Assembly (NCBI RefSeq): GCF_004118675.1
Contig: NZ_SDHZ01000004.1
Span: forward strand, 1 to 64,000
Reading direction: 5' to 3'
Origin: Filimonas effusa
Lineage (GTDB): Bacteria > Bacteroidota > Bacteroidia > Chitinophagales > Chitinophagaceae
DNA length: 64,000 nucleotides
The notes beneath the pieces are model-generated. The model was not told the origin of the DNA. It searched no databases and saw only the letters and a list, made by a program, of their open reading frames with translations. Of this stretch, positions 24,421 through 33,094 are shown piece after piece (the stretch's first letter is position 1; each line of letters starts with the position of its first letter). Both the position numbers and the translations under genes were made by a program.

Positions 24421-25737
24421 TTACAGCTTTTCAAGCATCGCAACCACCCCTTCCTTGCGGAGAATGAGGAAACCCAGCCGGTCGTTGCTGATACCTTCTT
24501 TTAGCTGGTAATTGAATACCAGCTGGTCGTCCTGCACCTGGGTCTCGAAATAGCGGAACTGGATATTGGGATATTTTTCCAATGCTTCGCCTATTTCGTA
24601 AAGGTGCGTGGAAAGAATAAACAGGGCGTTCTTCATTTTACGCAGGCCTTCTATTACGGCGGTACTGCATTTCATGGCATCCTGTACATTGGTGCCTTTG
24701 AACAGCTCGTCGATGAGTATGAGCCATTTTTTGCCATCATTGATCTTCTCGATCGTTTTGCGGATCCGCTGTACTTCGTTGAAGAAATAACTCTCGCCCT
24801 TGATAATATTATCTACTACCTGTATGTTGCTGAGCAGCCCATCGAACGTACTCAGTTTCATGGAAGAGGCGGGTACGCCCATGCCAATATGAGCCAGGTA
24901 AACCGATACGCCCACGGCTTTAATGAAAGTGCTTTTGCCGGCCATATTGGCGCCTGTGAGAAACAGGAAGTTCTGGTCCTGTACAAGCGAAACATTGTAC
25001 GCAACAGGTGTTTCCAGCAATGGATGGTAAAGATCTGTCGCCGAAATGGTGGGCACCTCACTGTCGATGAAGGCGGGAAAGCTGTATTTGTATTCAAGAC
25101 AGGCGCCGGAGAGACTGCTATAGGCATCCAGCTTGCTGTAAATATCTATCAGCTCCCTGGCCTGATTTTTAAAATAATGGCGCAGGTAACGCGCTAAATA
25201 AAGAACGCGGGCAGGGGCCAGGTCGCGCTTAGTGCCAAGCGCCGTCATGGTCTGTACCATTTCGGAGTTCAGCAGTTCCTTTATCCTGTTCAGGGTCTTT
25301 TCCAGGATAGGAGGGTTGTCTTCGCCGGAAAGCAGCTGCGCCAGCTGTTGCATCCCCTGCACAAAGTCGATAAAGTGTCGGACCGAATAACGCACCAGCG
25401 CATAATCCGGTCCGTTAAATAACTTGTAAAGAAAACTGTTGGTAACGTTGGCATGGGCAGGTATATCATTCACCGCAGTTTCATAGAAACGCTCTATCAC
25501 CATAATGGTACCATTAGAGATGATAGGCGGCCAGTTGTTATAAACCTGCATCAGCTTTTGCAACAATAGCTGCGTTTCCCTGATCTCGTTTATATCATGC
25601 AGGGGATGTTGCAGTAAGACCCTTAACCACTCTTTTCCGCCGATAGAACGGGTAAAATCAAGATGGTGAAAAACCGATAACTCCTCTTCTGAATGAAACA
25701 GCGAAAGGTCCTGGATAGTGGTTTTATCTGCCTGCAT
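24421..25737 (-). CDS. MutS-like DNA-binding ATPase (short form)
   Basis: The 438-residue protein has the core and ATPase parts of the MutS family but lacks the N-terminal mismatch-recognition domains, so it is not the mismatch-repair MutS itself. Residues about 10-230 are helical, like the MutS lever/clamp region. The ATPase domain has Walker A GANMAGKS (about 259-266), then LAHIGMGVPA, and a Walker B-like LILIDELFKGTNV followed by an STH segment. There is no Smr nuclease domain, which separates it from MutS2. Short MutS-related proteins like this are common in Bacteroidota, often beside metabolic genes; their role is unknown, possibly in branched-DNA handling. The gene lies 35 bases downstream of pyrC on the same strand. 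Confidence 0.88.
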   Translation of the reverse strand: MQADKTTIQDLSLFHSEEELSVFHHLDFTRSIGGKEWLRVLLQHPLHDINEIRETQLLLQKLMQVYNNWPPIISNGTIMVIERFYETAVNDIPAHANVTNSFLYKLFNGPDYALVRYSVRHFIDFVQGMQQLAQLLSGEDNPPILEKTLNRIKELLNSEMVQTMTALGTKRDLAPARVLYLARYLRHYFKNQARELIDIYSKLDAYSSLSGACLEYKYSFPAFIDSEVPTISATDLYHPLLETPVAYNVSLVQDQNFLFLTGANMAGKSTFIKAVGVSVYLAHIGMGVPASSMKLSTFDGLLSNIQVVDNIIKGESYFFNEVQRIRKTIEKINDGKKWLILIDELFKGTNVQDAMKCSTAVIEGLRKMKNALFILSTHLYEIGEALEKYPNIQFRYFETQVQDDQLVFNYQLKEGISNDRLGFLILRKEGVVAMLEKL

Positions 25738-25772
25738 ATCGTTTGTATTGGATTGGGGGGAATGGTTATATG

Positions 25773-27110
25773 TTAGCGATCGAATCTCAACCGCATACCC
25801 TTATTAGATTCATCGAATATACCATTTCCATAAACCAAATGACCATTTATAAAAGTATGTGTCACCGAAGCCGGGAACCGGAATCCTTCAAGCGGGCTCC
25901 ATCCGCACTGGTACAATATATTTCCTTTTGACACTTCGTAAGGCTGGTTCATATTCACCAGAACCAGGTCGGCATAATAACCTTCCCTGATAAAGCCTCT
26001 TTTTTCGATCTGGTAGCAGATAGCTACGGCATGGCTCATTTTCTCCACTACCTTTTCGATGCTTATTTTTCCCTGTTGTACATAATGCAACATCATAAGC
26101 AGGGAGTGCTGTACAAGCGGCAATCCTGCATGCGACTGCTCATAAGCGCCACTTTTCTCTTCTATGGTATGCGGCGCATGATCGGTAGCGATAACGTCGA
26201 GCCGGTCGTTAAGCAGGCCATGCCATAAAGCCTCGCGGTTATGGGGGGCCTTAATGGCCGGGTTGCATTTTATTTTATTGCCCAGTTGTGCATAGTCGTC
26301 GCTGGTAAAATGCAGGTGGTGAACGCACACTTCTGCCGTGATCCGCTTTTCGGCCAGCGGTATCATATTAGTAAACAACTGTAGTTCTTTCGCGGTAGTG
26401 ATATGCAGGATATGAAGCCTGGCATTATGCTTCTTGGCAAACTGGATGGCCCGGAAGGAGGATTCGAAACAGGCTTCTTCATCACGGATGACAGGGTGGT
26501 CAGACGGCTCCAGTTCACCCTTTTCGGCCTTCAGCTTTGCTGTATTGGCTTTGATGATAGCTTCGTCTTCACAGTGTGTGGCAATAAGCAGTTCACTGTT
26601 GCCAAATACCTTCTCCAGCATCAGCGGGCTGTCGACCAGCAGGTTGCCGGTAGAGGAACCCATGAATATTTTAACGCCGCATACCTCGTTCTTTTTTTCG
26701 TTGGTTCGCAGCACCTCATCAATATTATCATTGGAGGTTCCCATATAAAACGAGTAATTGGCAAGCGAAGTACGGGCGCCGATAGCATATTTATCTTCCA
26801 GCAATTCCTGAGTGAAAACAGGCGGTTTGGTATTAGGCATTTCCATAAAGCTGGTTACACCTCCCGCTACGGCTGCTTTCGCCTCGCTATAAATGGTTGC
26901 TTTATGTGTAAGCCCCGGTTCGCGGAAATGCACCTGGTCGTCAATTGCACCTGGCAGCAGATATTGCCCCGACCCGTCAATTTCCGTTACAGCTTCTTTT
27001 ATGGCTATGGTACCGCCAACTTTCGCTATAATACCATCTTTAATATAAACATCACCCTCTACAATTGTATTGTCGGAAACAATCCGCGTATTCCTTATCA
27101 GATAATTCAT
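25773..27110 (-). CDS. pyrC: Dihydroorotase
   Basis: The 445-residue cytosolic enzyme closes carbamoyl-aspartate to dihydroorotate in pyrimidine synthesis. It is a type I (amidohydrolase) dihydroorotase: the metal-site motif near residue 56 (IDDQVHFREPG), MEMPNTKPP near residue 92, conserved His segments (ATHCEDE, LHILHITTAKEL) and DVIATDHAPHT near residue 308. One oddity is that the first His of the usual D-x-H-x-H motif is Gln (DDQVH). I recall this in other Bacteroidota copies, so it may be a lineage trait rather than damage. The remaining ligands are present. The start ATG is the only good one. It likely shares a transcript with the MutS-like gene downstream. Confidence 0.92.
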   Translation of the reverse strand: MNYLIRNTRIVSDNTIVEGDVYIKDGIIAKVGGTIAIKEAVTEIDGSGQYLLPGAIDDQVHFREPGLTHKATIYSEAKAAVAGGVTSFMEMPNTKPPVFTQELLEDKYAIGARTSLANYSFYMGTSNDNIDEVLRTNEKKNEVCGVKIFMGSSTGNLLVDSPLMLEKVFGNSELLIATHCEDEAIIKANTAKLKAEKGELEPSDHPVIRDEEACFESSFRAIQFAKKHNARLHILHITTAKELQLFTNMIPLAEKRITAEVCVHHLHFTSDDYAQLGNKIKCNPAIKAPHNREALWHGLLNDRLDVIATDHAPHTIEEKSGAYEQSHAGLPLVQHSLLMMLHYVQQGKISIEKVVEKMSHAVAICYQIEKRGFIREGYYADLVLVNMNQPYEVSKGNILYQCGWSPLEGFRFPASVTHTFINGHLVYGNGIFDESNKGMRLRFDR

Positions 27111-27327
27111 ATGGCAAAGTAAGGAATAGATGGTAGATGATAGAGGGCTGGTCGTAGAAAAAAAGCCGGGACCGGCAGAATAACGTGATGTTTCCGGAGG
27201 CTTATTGATAGGTTGTGCTAAGTTGTTTAGTAGAGTATAGGATGAGTAAACAATGAAGCCGGAAAAATGCTCCTGCTACCCTGCTTTATGCTAAAAAAGT
27301 TTATCACAAAAAGCCCGGTAAGGATGT

Positions 27328-28086
27328 TTAGTCTTCGAGGTTCAATGTAAAGAAGATCATTCTCGACTGCAGTTTATCGAATACGCTGGAGTACTTGAGG
27401 TTGGCATCGCGGCTGTGGATATTGGCGAGGCCGCTGCTGAACCGGATCTCAGGGGAAAGCGTTACAAAGCGCAGGTAAAAGTTAAAGCCTATGCCCACGT
27501 CAATGCCGTAATCATATTTCTTCAGTTTAACCAGGTTTTCGGCATTACGTGCGGCGGAGTTGCTGGCGAGGTCTATATCGTACTTCATACCTGCCAGCAG
27601 GTAAGTACGGAAATTGCCGATCCGGTCGGAGCTGAATTTAAAATGAAACGGGAAACTTACGATCGTAGAAGGCATCTGGCGGGTTTCAATTTCCTTTTCG
27701 CCAAATACGGTGTTGGGGTTTTTAAGCGTGTAGGTAAAGTATTTGGCGCCGCCGATGATAAGCTGCGGGTTGCCGCGTAATTCCCACCACTGGTTCAGGC
27801 GCAGGGTAGCCAGCAGGCCAAGGGCGATACCTCCTTTGGCGCCGGGTTCGGCCACAAGTATACTGTCGTTTGCCAGGAAATGAGGGTTCTTGGAAGTATG
27901 AATATAGGAGGTGTTATAAGCAAGGCTTATCCCGAAATAGTAATTGTAACTATCGTGATCGGGGCGGTTAAGTCCTTCTCTTATACGGGTTTGGGCATGT
28001 ACCGCCAGGGTTGCCACCAATACCAATAAAATAGCAGTTAAGATACGAATCGGAAACAATACAGTCTTTTTTAGAGTCGCGGCCAT
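27328..28086 (-). CDS. porT: Outer-membrane protein PorT (type IX secretion)
   Basis: The 252-residue protein has a signal peptide (about residues 1-32, ending VHAQ). It is followed by a beta-rich region with alternating polar/hydrophobic strands and many aromatic residues, as expected for a small porin-type barrel. The pattern RIREGLNRPDHDSYNYYFGISLAYN and the end with SSVFDKLQSRMIFFTLNLED fit PorT. The location directly downstream of the menaquinone methyltransferase gene on the same strand is a conserved Bacteroidota arrangement. PorT is required for the type IX secretion system, which exports proteins with C-terminal sorting domains. Gap to the methyltransferase is 80 bases. The assignment rests on length, topology and neighbour. 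Confidence 0.8.
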   Translation of the reverse strand: MAATLKKTVLFPIRILTAILLVLVATLAVHAQTRIREGLNRPDHDSYNYYFGISLAYNTSYIHTSKNPHFLANDSILVAEPGAKGGIALGLLATLRLNQWWELRGNPQLIIGGAKYFTYTLKNPNTVFGEKEIETRQMPSTIVSFPFHFKFSSDRIGNFRTYLLAGMKYDIDLASNSAARNAENLVKLKKYDYGIDVGIGFNFYLRFVTLSPEIRFSSGLANIHSRDANLKYSSVFDKLQSRMIFFTLNLED

Positions 28087-28166
28087 TCACAAATATATGA
28101 CGCGGATAACAAACGTGTTTTCCTGGGAAATATTGTGTTTCCCTGGCCTATATCGTCCTTTTCCTG

Positions 28167-28910
28167 CTATTTGCTTCCGCAGTAATAACAGCAGATGCCC
28201 ATGGTAAGCGCTTTATAGTGAGTAGTGCTGTAACCTGCTTCGTTCATGATCCGGATCAGTTGTTCGCGCTCGGGAAATGCCTGCATCGAGTTGTTGAGAT
28301 ACTGGTAAGCGTCTTTGTTCCGTGCCAGCAGCTTGCCGATGCCTGGTGCAATGAAATTCATGTAGATATTGTACACGCCTTTGAAAAGAGGCTGCTTTGG
28401 ACGTGAAAATTCGAGGATCACCAGTTTGCCGCCGGGTTTTAATACGCGATACATTTCTTTGAGGCCCTTTTCGAGGTTTTGAAAGTTGCGCACGCCAAAA
28501 GCAACTGTAATGGCATCAAAAGTATTGTCGGGGTAACTGATGGTTTCACTGTCGCCTTTATGAAGGGTGATGCCATTGGTGAGTCCCAGTTTCTCAATTT
28601 TCTGGCGGCCGTGTTCCAGCATACCTTCAGAAATATCGATACCCGTTATTTTATCGGGATGTAACTGGTGCCAGGTCATAATGGCTACATCTCCTGTTCC
28701 GGTGGCAACGTCAAGTATGTTTTTGGGTTTCAGGGGCGCCAGCTGCGCAATGGCCTTTTTACGCCAGGTTACATCTATACCCCCGCTTAAAAAGCGATTC
28801 ATGAAGTCGTACCGCCCGGCAATGCTGTCGAACATGCTGGCCACCTGTTGCTTTTTCTCTTCTTCACTATTCTGGTACGGTACGATGTGGTCGTGTGCAT
28901 ATTTTGCCAT
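28167..28910 (-). CDS. ubiE: Demethylmenaquinone methyltransferase
   Basis: From the ATG at 28910 the protein has 247 residues, the normal size of UbiE/MenG. It methylates demethylmenaquinone with S-adenosylmethionine, the last step of menaquinone synthesis. Visible motifs are FDSIAGRYDFMNRFLSGG (about residues 27-44), the SAM-binding ILDVATGTGDVAIM (about 62-75), ITVAFGVRNF and MYRVLKPGGKLVILEFS. A longer reading from 29084 adds 58 residues with no homology to the family and is rejected. It lies upstream of porT on the same strand, the usual Bacteroidota pairing. The C-terminus MGICCYYCGSK has three Cys close together, slightly unusual. Confidence 0.95.
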   Translation of the reverse strand: MAKYAHDHIVPYQNSEEEKKQQVASMFDSIAGRYDFMNRFLSGGIDVTWRKKAIAQLAPLKPKNILDVATGTGDVAIMTWHQLHPDKITGIDISEGMLEHGRQKIEKLGLTNGITLHKGDSETISYPDNTFDAITVAFGVRNFQNLEKGLKEMYRVLKPGGKLVILEFSRPKQPLFKGVYNIYMNFIAPGIGKLLARNKDAYQYLNNSMQAFPEREQLIRIMNEAGYSTTHYKALTMGICCYYCGSK

Positions 28911-29051
28911 AGTTTGCGAAGGTAAGATGTATCTGCTAATGGGGATTCGTATTTTGCAGGAAAGCTGTACACCCCTTATTTCAGGGTAGGCGGTAATTTG
29001 GAATTTGGGAGGGGATATTCGTAATTGCCCTGATTTTGAATTTGAAATTTT

Positions 29052-29059
29052 TATATTTG
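29052..29059 (+). promoter_or_regulatory. -7-like box TATATTTG before moxR
   Basis: TATATTTG fits the -7 consensus and lies 90 bases before the moxR ATG. A TTG is found at 29025-29027, 24 bases upstream of the box, slightly further than usual. Moderate to weak support. Confidence 0.35.
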
Positions 29060-29149
29060 ATGCTTGCGGAAGGTATTTTCGCAAACAATGGAACGGTTTT
29101 GGGCGGTTTTACCCCTTGATTAATACAATCACTAGTATAAAAAATAGGA

Positions 29150-30148
29150 ATGCAAACAGGAGAAGATATTCGCCGCCTTAATGAACAAATACAACAGGCA
29201 GCAGGATTTGTTGAAGTACTGCGTGAAGAACTGGGTAAAGTGGTCGTAGGGCAGCAGTATATGGTTGACAGGCTTTTAATAGGGCTGCTCAGTAATGGCC
29301 ACGTTCTGCTGGAAGGGGTTCCCGGACTTGCAAAAACGCTCACCATTAAATCGCTGGCCCAGGCCGTTGCCGCCAAGTTCAGCCGTATCCAGTTTACGCC
29401 CGATCTGTTACCTGCCGACGTTGTTGGTACTATGATCTATAACCAGCAAAGCCACGAATTTGTTGTGCGTAAAGGTCCTGTTTTCGCAAACTTTATTCTC
29501 GCGGATGAAATTAACCGTGCTCCCGCAAAAGTACAGAGCGCGCTGCTCGAAGCCATGCAGGAAAGGCAGGTGACCATTGGCGATAAAACCTACCAGCTCG
29601 ACGATCCGTTTCTGGTACTTGCTACCCAAAACCCGCAGGAACAGGAAGGTACCTATCCGCTTCCCGAAGCGCAGGTGGATCGTTTCATGCTTAAAGTAGT
29701 GGTGGGTTATCCCGATAAAAAAGACGAACAAATGATCATCCGCCAGCAGGTACAGGGCATTAAAGGCCCTTCTGTAAATGCTGTGGTAAGGGTACATGAA
29801 CTGCTCAAAGGCCGTGAGCTCACCAAGCAGGTGTACATGGATGAAAAAATTGAACAATACATTGTAGATATCGTATTCGCCACCCGTTTCCCCGATCAGT
29901 ACGGACTGGCGAAAATGAAACGTTTCATCAGCTTCGGTGGTTCGCCCCGCGCCAGCATTTCACTGGCCCTGGCAGCCAAGGCGCATGCTTTTATGCAAAA
30001 ACGTGGTTTTGTGATCCCCGATGATGTTAAAGCCATTTCTAAAGACGTGTTACGTCACCGCGTTGGTTTAACTTACGAAGCCGAAGCGGAAAATATTGCC
30101 TCAGAACAGATCGTTGAAGATATTATAAGAACTGTACAGGTGCCATGA
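29150..30148 (+). CDS. MoxR family AAA+ ATPase
   Basis: The 332-residue cytosolic ATPase has Walker A GVPGLAKT (residues 56-63), a Walker B region FILADEINRAP (about 115-125), and the MoxR-typical segments ALLEAMQERQVTIG and FLVLATQNPQEQEGTYPLPEAQVDRF. The lid follows at the C-terminus (FVIPDDVKAISKDVLRHRVGL). MoxR proteins act as chaperone-like partners of von Willebrand-factor-A proteins and are linked to stress tolerance in Bacteroidota. It opens a four-gene unit: the next gene (DUF58) overlaps by four bases (ATGA), then the membrane protein and BatA overlap in turn, which means tight translational coupling. Confidence 0.93.
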   Translation: MQTGEDIRRLNEQIQQAAGFVEVLREELGKVVVGQQYMVDRLLIGLLSNGHVLLEGVPGLAKTLTIKSLAQAVAAKFSRIQFTPDLLPADVVGTMIYNQQSHEFVVRKGPVFANFILADEINRAPAKVQSALLEAMQERQVTIGDKTYQLDDPFLVLATQNPQEQEGTYPLPEAQVDRFMLKVVVGYPDKKDEQMIIRQQVQGIKGPSVNAVVRVHELLKGRELTKQVYMDEKIEQYIVDIVFATRFPDQYGLAKMKRFISFGGSPRASISLALAAKAHAFMQKRGFVIPDDVKAISKDVLRHRVGLTYEAEAENIASEQIVEDIIRTVQVP

Positions 30149-31014
30149 TGACTCCCCAGGATATCATAAGAAAAGTGCGCGAGCTCGAAATAAAAAGTAA
30201 GCGCCTGACAGACCATATGTTTGCAGGGGAGTACCATACTGCCTTCAAGGGCCGTGGTATGACCTTTAAAGAGGTACGTGAATACCAGGCCGGCGATGAT
30301 CCGCGGTTTATAGACTGGAACGTATCGGCGCGTATGGGACATGCATTCAGCAAGGTGTTCGAGGAAGAAAGAGAGCTTACGATCTACCTGTTGGTTGATG
30401 TAAGCGCCAGCAGCCTGTTTGGTACTTTCAAACAAACAAAAATTGAACTGATCACTGCCATCTGTGCCGTACTTGCGTTCTCGGCCGTTGGCAACAACGA
30501 TAAGGCCAGCCTGATTTCATTCAGCGATAAGGTAGATAAATACATGCCGCCTAAAAAGGGCCGCGACCATGTACTCCATATCATTGAAGAACTATTACGT
30601 TTTACCCCCAACGCTGCCAATACCCGGCTGCTGAAGGCCCTGGAATTCGTGACAAACGTGTCGAAACATAAAAGTATCATCTTCATCCTCAGCGATTTTG
30701 CCGATGCGGGTTACAAAGATGTTTTGAAAGTAGCAGCAAGGAGGCATGATATCATTGGCATACAGGTATATGACCGCCGCGACAAACAGCTGCCGCGTAT
30801 GGGTTTGATACAGGTGCGCGATGCAGAGAATGGTGATATGGTTTGGCTCGATACCAATGATCTGGCAACCCGTACCTATTATAATGAGCAATTCCTGAAG
30901 ATGAAAAATGAAGCAAAGACTGCTTTCCGCGATGCGGGATGCGACCTGCTTCAGATTGCTACAGGTGAAGACTATGTAAAAGCATTACAGGAATTTTTTA
31001 TCAGACGCGCATGA
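30145..31014 (+). CDS. DUF58 (VWA-like) protein
   Basis: The 289-residue protein is a DUF58 family member. The signature GRGMTFKEVREYQAGDDPRFIDWN is at about residues 33-56, followed by a VWA-like fold with LLVDVSASSLFG (a degenerate MIDAS motif) near residue 90 and LSDFADAG later. In the Bat/MoxR gene clusters these proteins are partners of the MoxR ATPase. There is no signal peptide; it is cytosolic. The start overlaps the moxR stop by four bases and the stop overlaps the next start, so expression is coupled. Confidence 0.9.
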   Translation: MMTPQDIIRKVRELEIKSKRLTDHMFAGEYHTAFKGRGMTFKEVREYQAGDDPRFIDWNVSARMGHAFSKVFEEERELTIYLLVDVSASSLFGTFKQTKIELITAICAVLAFSAVGNNDKASLISFSDKVDKYMPPKKGRDHVLHIIEELLRFTPNAANTRLLKALEFVTNVSKHKSIIFILSDFADAGYKDVLKVAARRHDIIGIQVYDRRDKQLPRMGLIQVRDAENGDMVWLDTNDLATRTYYNEQFLKMKNEAKTAFRDAGCDLLQIATGEDYVKALQEFFIRRA

Positions 31015-32006
31015 CACGAATGTATAAGATAACCCAAACCAATAGTGTACTGTCCGTTGTTTTTCACGTTGTGGTTTTTCTGCTGCTTGGCTCCGGCCTT
31101 GCAAAAGCACAGCGGGTAACTGCCGAATTCGACAGGGAAAAGATTGCGATTGGCCAGCAGGCGATCCTTCAGCTGAAACTCGAAGATTTCAACCCGCGTA
31201 TCTTTTCGTTAGACGAATGGTTTGTGGTGCCTGATACTGTCAATAACCTGGAATGTATCAAGCGCGAAAAAATAGATACCATTATTATTGGTGGCTATGC
31301 TACTTACGTGCAGAAGTGTATGATCACTTCTTTCGATTCAGGTACCTGGCATATGCCCGAGTTACAGATTGCCATCCGTTCAAAAGACGATCTGAAACCG
31401 GTGATACTCACCACCAAGCCTTTGACGCTGGATGTGACGCCTGTAGATGTATCGGGTCTTAAAGACTATCACCCGCTGAAGGAGATCCAGGAAGTGAAGG
31501 TTTCCGGCGATCTGTGGCTGATCATTTTACTGGGTATCATAGCGCTTATCTCAGGATTTATATTACGCTGGTTTATAAGAATACGGAAAAGGGTACGTAA
31601 AAAAGCGGCCATCACCCGTATGCGTAAAAAAGGCCGTACGCCATTATATCGCGCCCTGCAGCAGCTGGCGGCGCTGAAAAAAGAGGTGCCGGTATTACAG
31701 CCAACAGCGCTGAAAGAGTACTATACCCAGATCGATGATATCTGTCGCGTATACCTGTCTGAGATGTACCTCATTCAAACCCTGCAGAAAACATCAGATG
31801 AAATAATGGTGACCCTGAAAAAGTACATTGCTTCCGATGGTGCGCGCAGGGAAATTCATACGATCCTCGAGCTCTGCGATTCCGTTAAGTTTGCCAAATA
31901 CCAACCGATTTCTGTGGAAGAACAGGTGACAGCAGTAGATAAAGCCGCTGTTTGCCTGCAACAGATCAACAAAACATATAGGAAGAGAAAGCAAAATGTT
32001 AATTGA
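31011..32006 (+). CDS. Bat-cluster membrane protein (BatD/DUF4381-like)
   Basis: The 331-residue protein has a signal peptide (residues about 15-35, ending AKAQ), then a beta-rich periplasmic domain (about 36-165: FDREKIAIGQQAILQLKLED, then LTTKPLTLDVTPVDV). One transmembrane helix follows at about residues 170-190 (LWLIILLGIIALISGFIL). After a strongly basic patch (RWFIRIRKRVRKK) comes a cytosolic helical domain. This layout is typical of the protein between DUF58 and BatA in Bacteroidota Bat clusters, often annotated DUF4381 or BatD-like. Function is unknown beyond association with the MoxR/VWA system. Its 3' end overlaps batA by 11 bases. Confidence 0.75.
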   Translation: MTRMYKITQTNSVLSVVFHVVVFLLLGSGLAKAQRVTAEFDREKIAIGQQAILQLKLEDFNPRIFSLDEWFVVPDTVNNLECIKREKIDTIIIGGYATYVQKCMITSFDSGTWHMPELQIAIRSKDDLKPVILTTKPLTLDVTPVDVSGLKDYHPLKEIQEVKVSGDLWLIILLGIIALISGFILRWFIRIRKRVRKKAAITRMRKKGRTPLYRALQQLAALKKEVPVLQPTALKEYYTQIDDICRVYLSEMYLIQTLQKTSDEIMVTLKKYIASDGARREIHTILELCDSVKFAKYQPISVEEQVTAVDKAAVCLQQINKTYRKRKQNVN

Positions 32007-33006
32007 TTGGCTACAAAATATAGAGTTCGCTTATAAGTGGGTCTTTGCCTTTCTTATACTATTGCCCATCGTAATATGGGAATATGTGCGCAGCAACCAC
32101 AAACAGCAGGCGGCCATGATCATTACCACCACGCACTTCCTGCATGGCAAGGTAAGAAGCTGGAGAGCTACGTTGCGGCATGTACCTTTCATCCTTCGCT
32201 GTTTGTCGGTGGTATTGTTCATTTTTGCGCTGGCCCGCCCGCAAACGCGCTATTCCGAAAGTGAGGCTACGGGCGAAGGCATCGATATCATTCTTTGTTT
32301 TGATATCAGCGGTAGTATGACTGCCGATGACCTGCCGCCCAACCGCCTGGAATCGGCAAAAAGAGTGGCGAGGGATTTCGTAAAAGGCCGCCGCGGCGAC
32401 CAGATTGGTATCACCATCTTCAGTAACCAGAGCTTTACACTTTGTCCCTTAACCATCGATCATAATACAGTATTGTCGCAGATCGCCAGTATCCAGCCTG
32501 GTTACCTCAAAGATGAAGGTACTGCCATTGGATCGGGCCTTGCAACCAGCGTAGACAGGCTCAGGGCAGGTAAGTCGAAGTCGAAAGTGGTGGTGTTATT
32601 AACTGACGGTGTTGATTTCGGCGGCACCATTCCGCCCAATATTGCCAAGGAAATGGCGCGTTTGTATAAAGTGAAAGTATATACCATTGGGGTAGGGGCC
32701 GAAAAAGAGGTGAATGAAGTCATCAGCTCGCCCCTGGGGCCTGTATCGCAGCACAAACGGCTCGAATACAACGAAAGCCTGTTGAAAGAACTGGCCCAGG
32801 CTACCGGCGGGCAATATTTCCATGCCCTGGACACCAGTTCGCTGCAGAAGATCTACAGCAGCATCAACCTGATGGAAAAGTCGCGTATACAGGTAACTTC
32901 ATATGAGAAACATTCCGATAAGTATCGTCCCTTTTTGTTGGCGGCGCTGATAGCGCTGGTGCTGGAAGTGTTCATCCGTTATGCTGTATTTAAACGATTC
33001 CCTTAA
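31996..33006 (+). CDS. batA: BatA-type VWA membrane protein
   Basis: The 336-residue protein has two N-terminal hydrophobic segments (about residues 14-31 and 57-77), a von Willebrand factor A domain with the MIDAS motif DISGS (about residues 97-101) and VVLLTDGVDFGG, and a C-terminal transmembrane helix (FLLAALIALVLEVFIRYAVF). This is the BatA layout. BatA works with the other Bat proteins in oxidative-stress tolerance in Bacteroides. Here the cluster stops after BatA; no batB, batC or batE follows, and rsgA comes 88 bases later. The ATG at 31996 overlaps the previous gene. Confidence 0.88.
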   Translation: MLIDWLQNIEFAYKWVFAFLILLPIVIWEYVRSNHKQQAAMIITTTHFLHGKVRSWRATLRHVPFILRCLSVVLFIFALARPQTRYSESEATGEGIDIILCFDISGSMTADDLPPNRLESAKRVARDFVKGRRGDQIGITIFSNQSFTLCPLTIDHNTVLSQIASIQPGYLKDEGTAIGSGLATSVDRLRAGKSKSKVVVLLTDGVDFGGTIPPNIAKEMARLYKVKVYTIGVGAEKEVNEVISSPLGPVSQHKRLEYNESLLKELAQATGGQYFHALDTSSLQKIYSSINLMEKSRIQVTSYEKHSDKYRPFLLAALIALVLEVFIRYAVFKRFP

Positions 33007-33094
33007 AAATATGCAAATGCTGGCCGGTGCTTGCTATCTTGCAGTTATTGTGGTACATGTTGCCGCGTTCTTTTTATAAAAGGGAAGTCTGTGC

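Noticed and set aside
26403-27122. 239-codon ORF antisense to dihydroorotase
   Set aside because: Shadow of a certain pyrC gene with all family motifs.
28090-28097. TATATTTG box before porT (minus strand)
   Set aside because: It ends only three bases before the start codon, so transcription would begin inside the codon; no -33 element.
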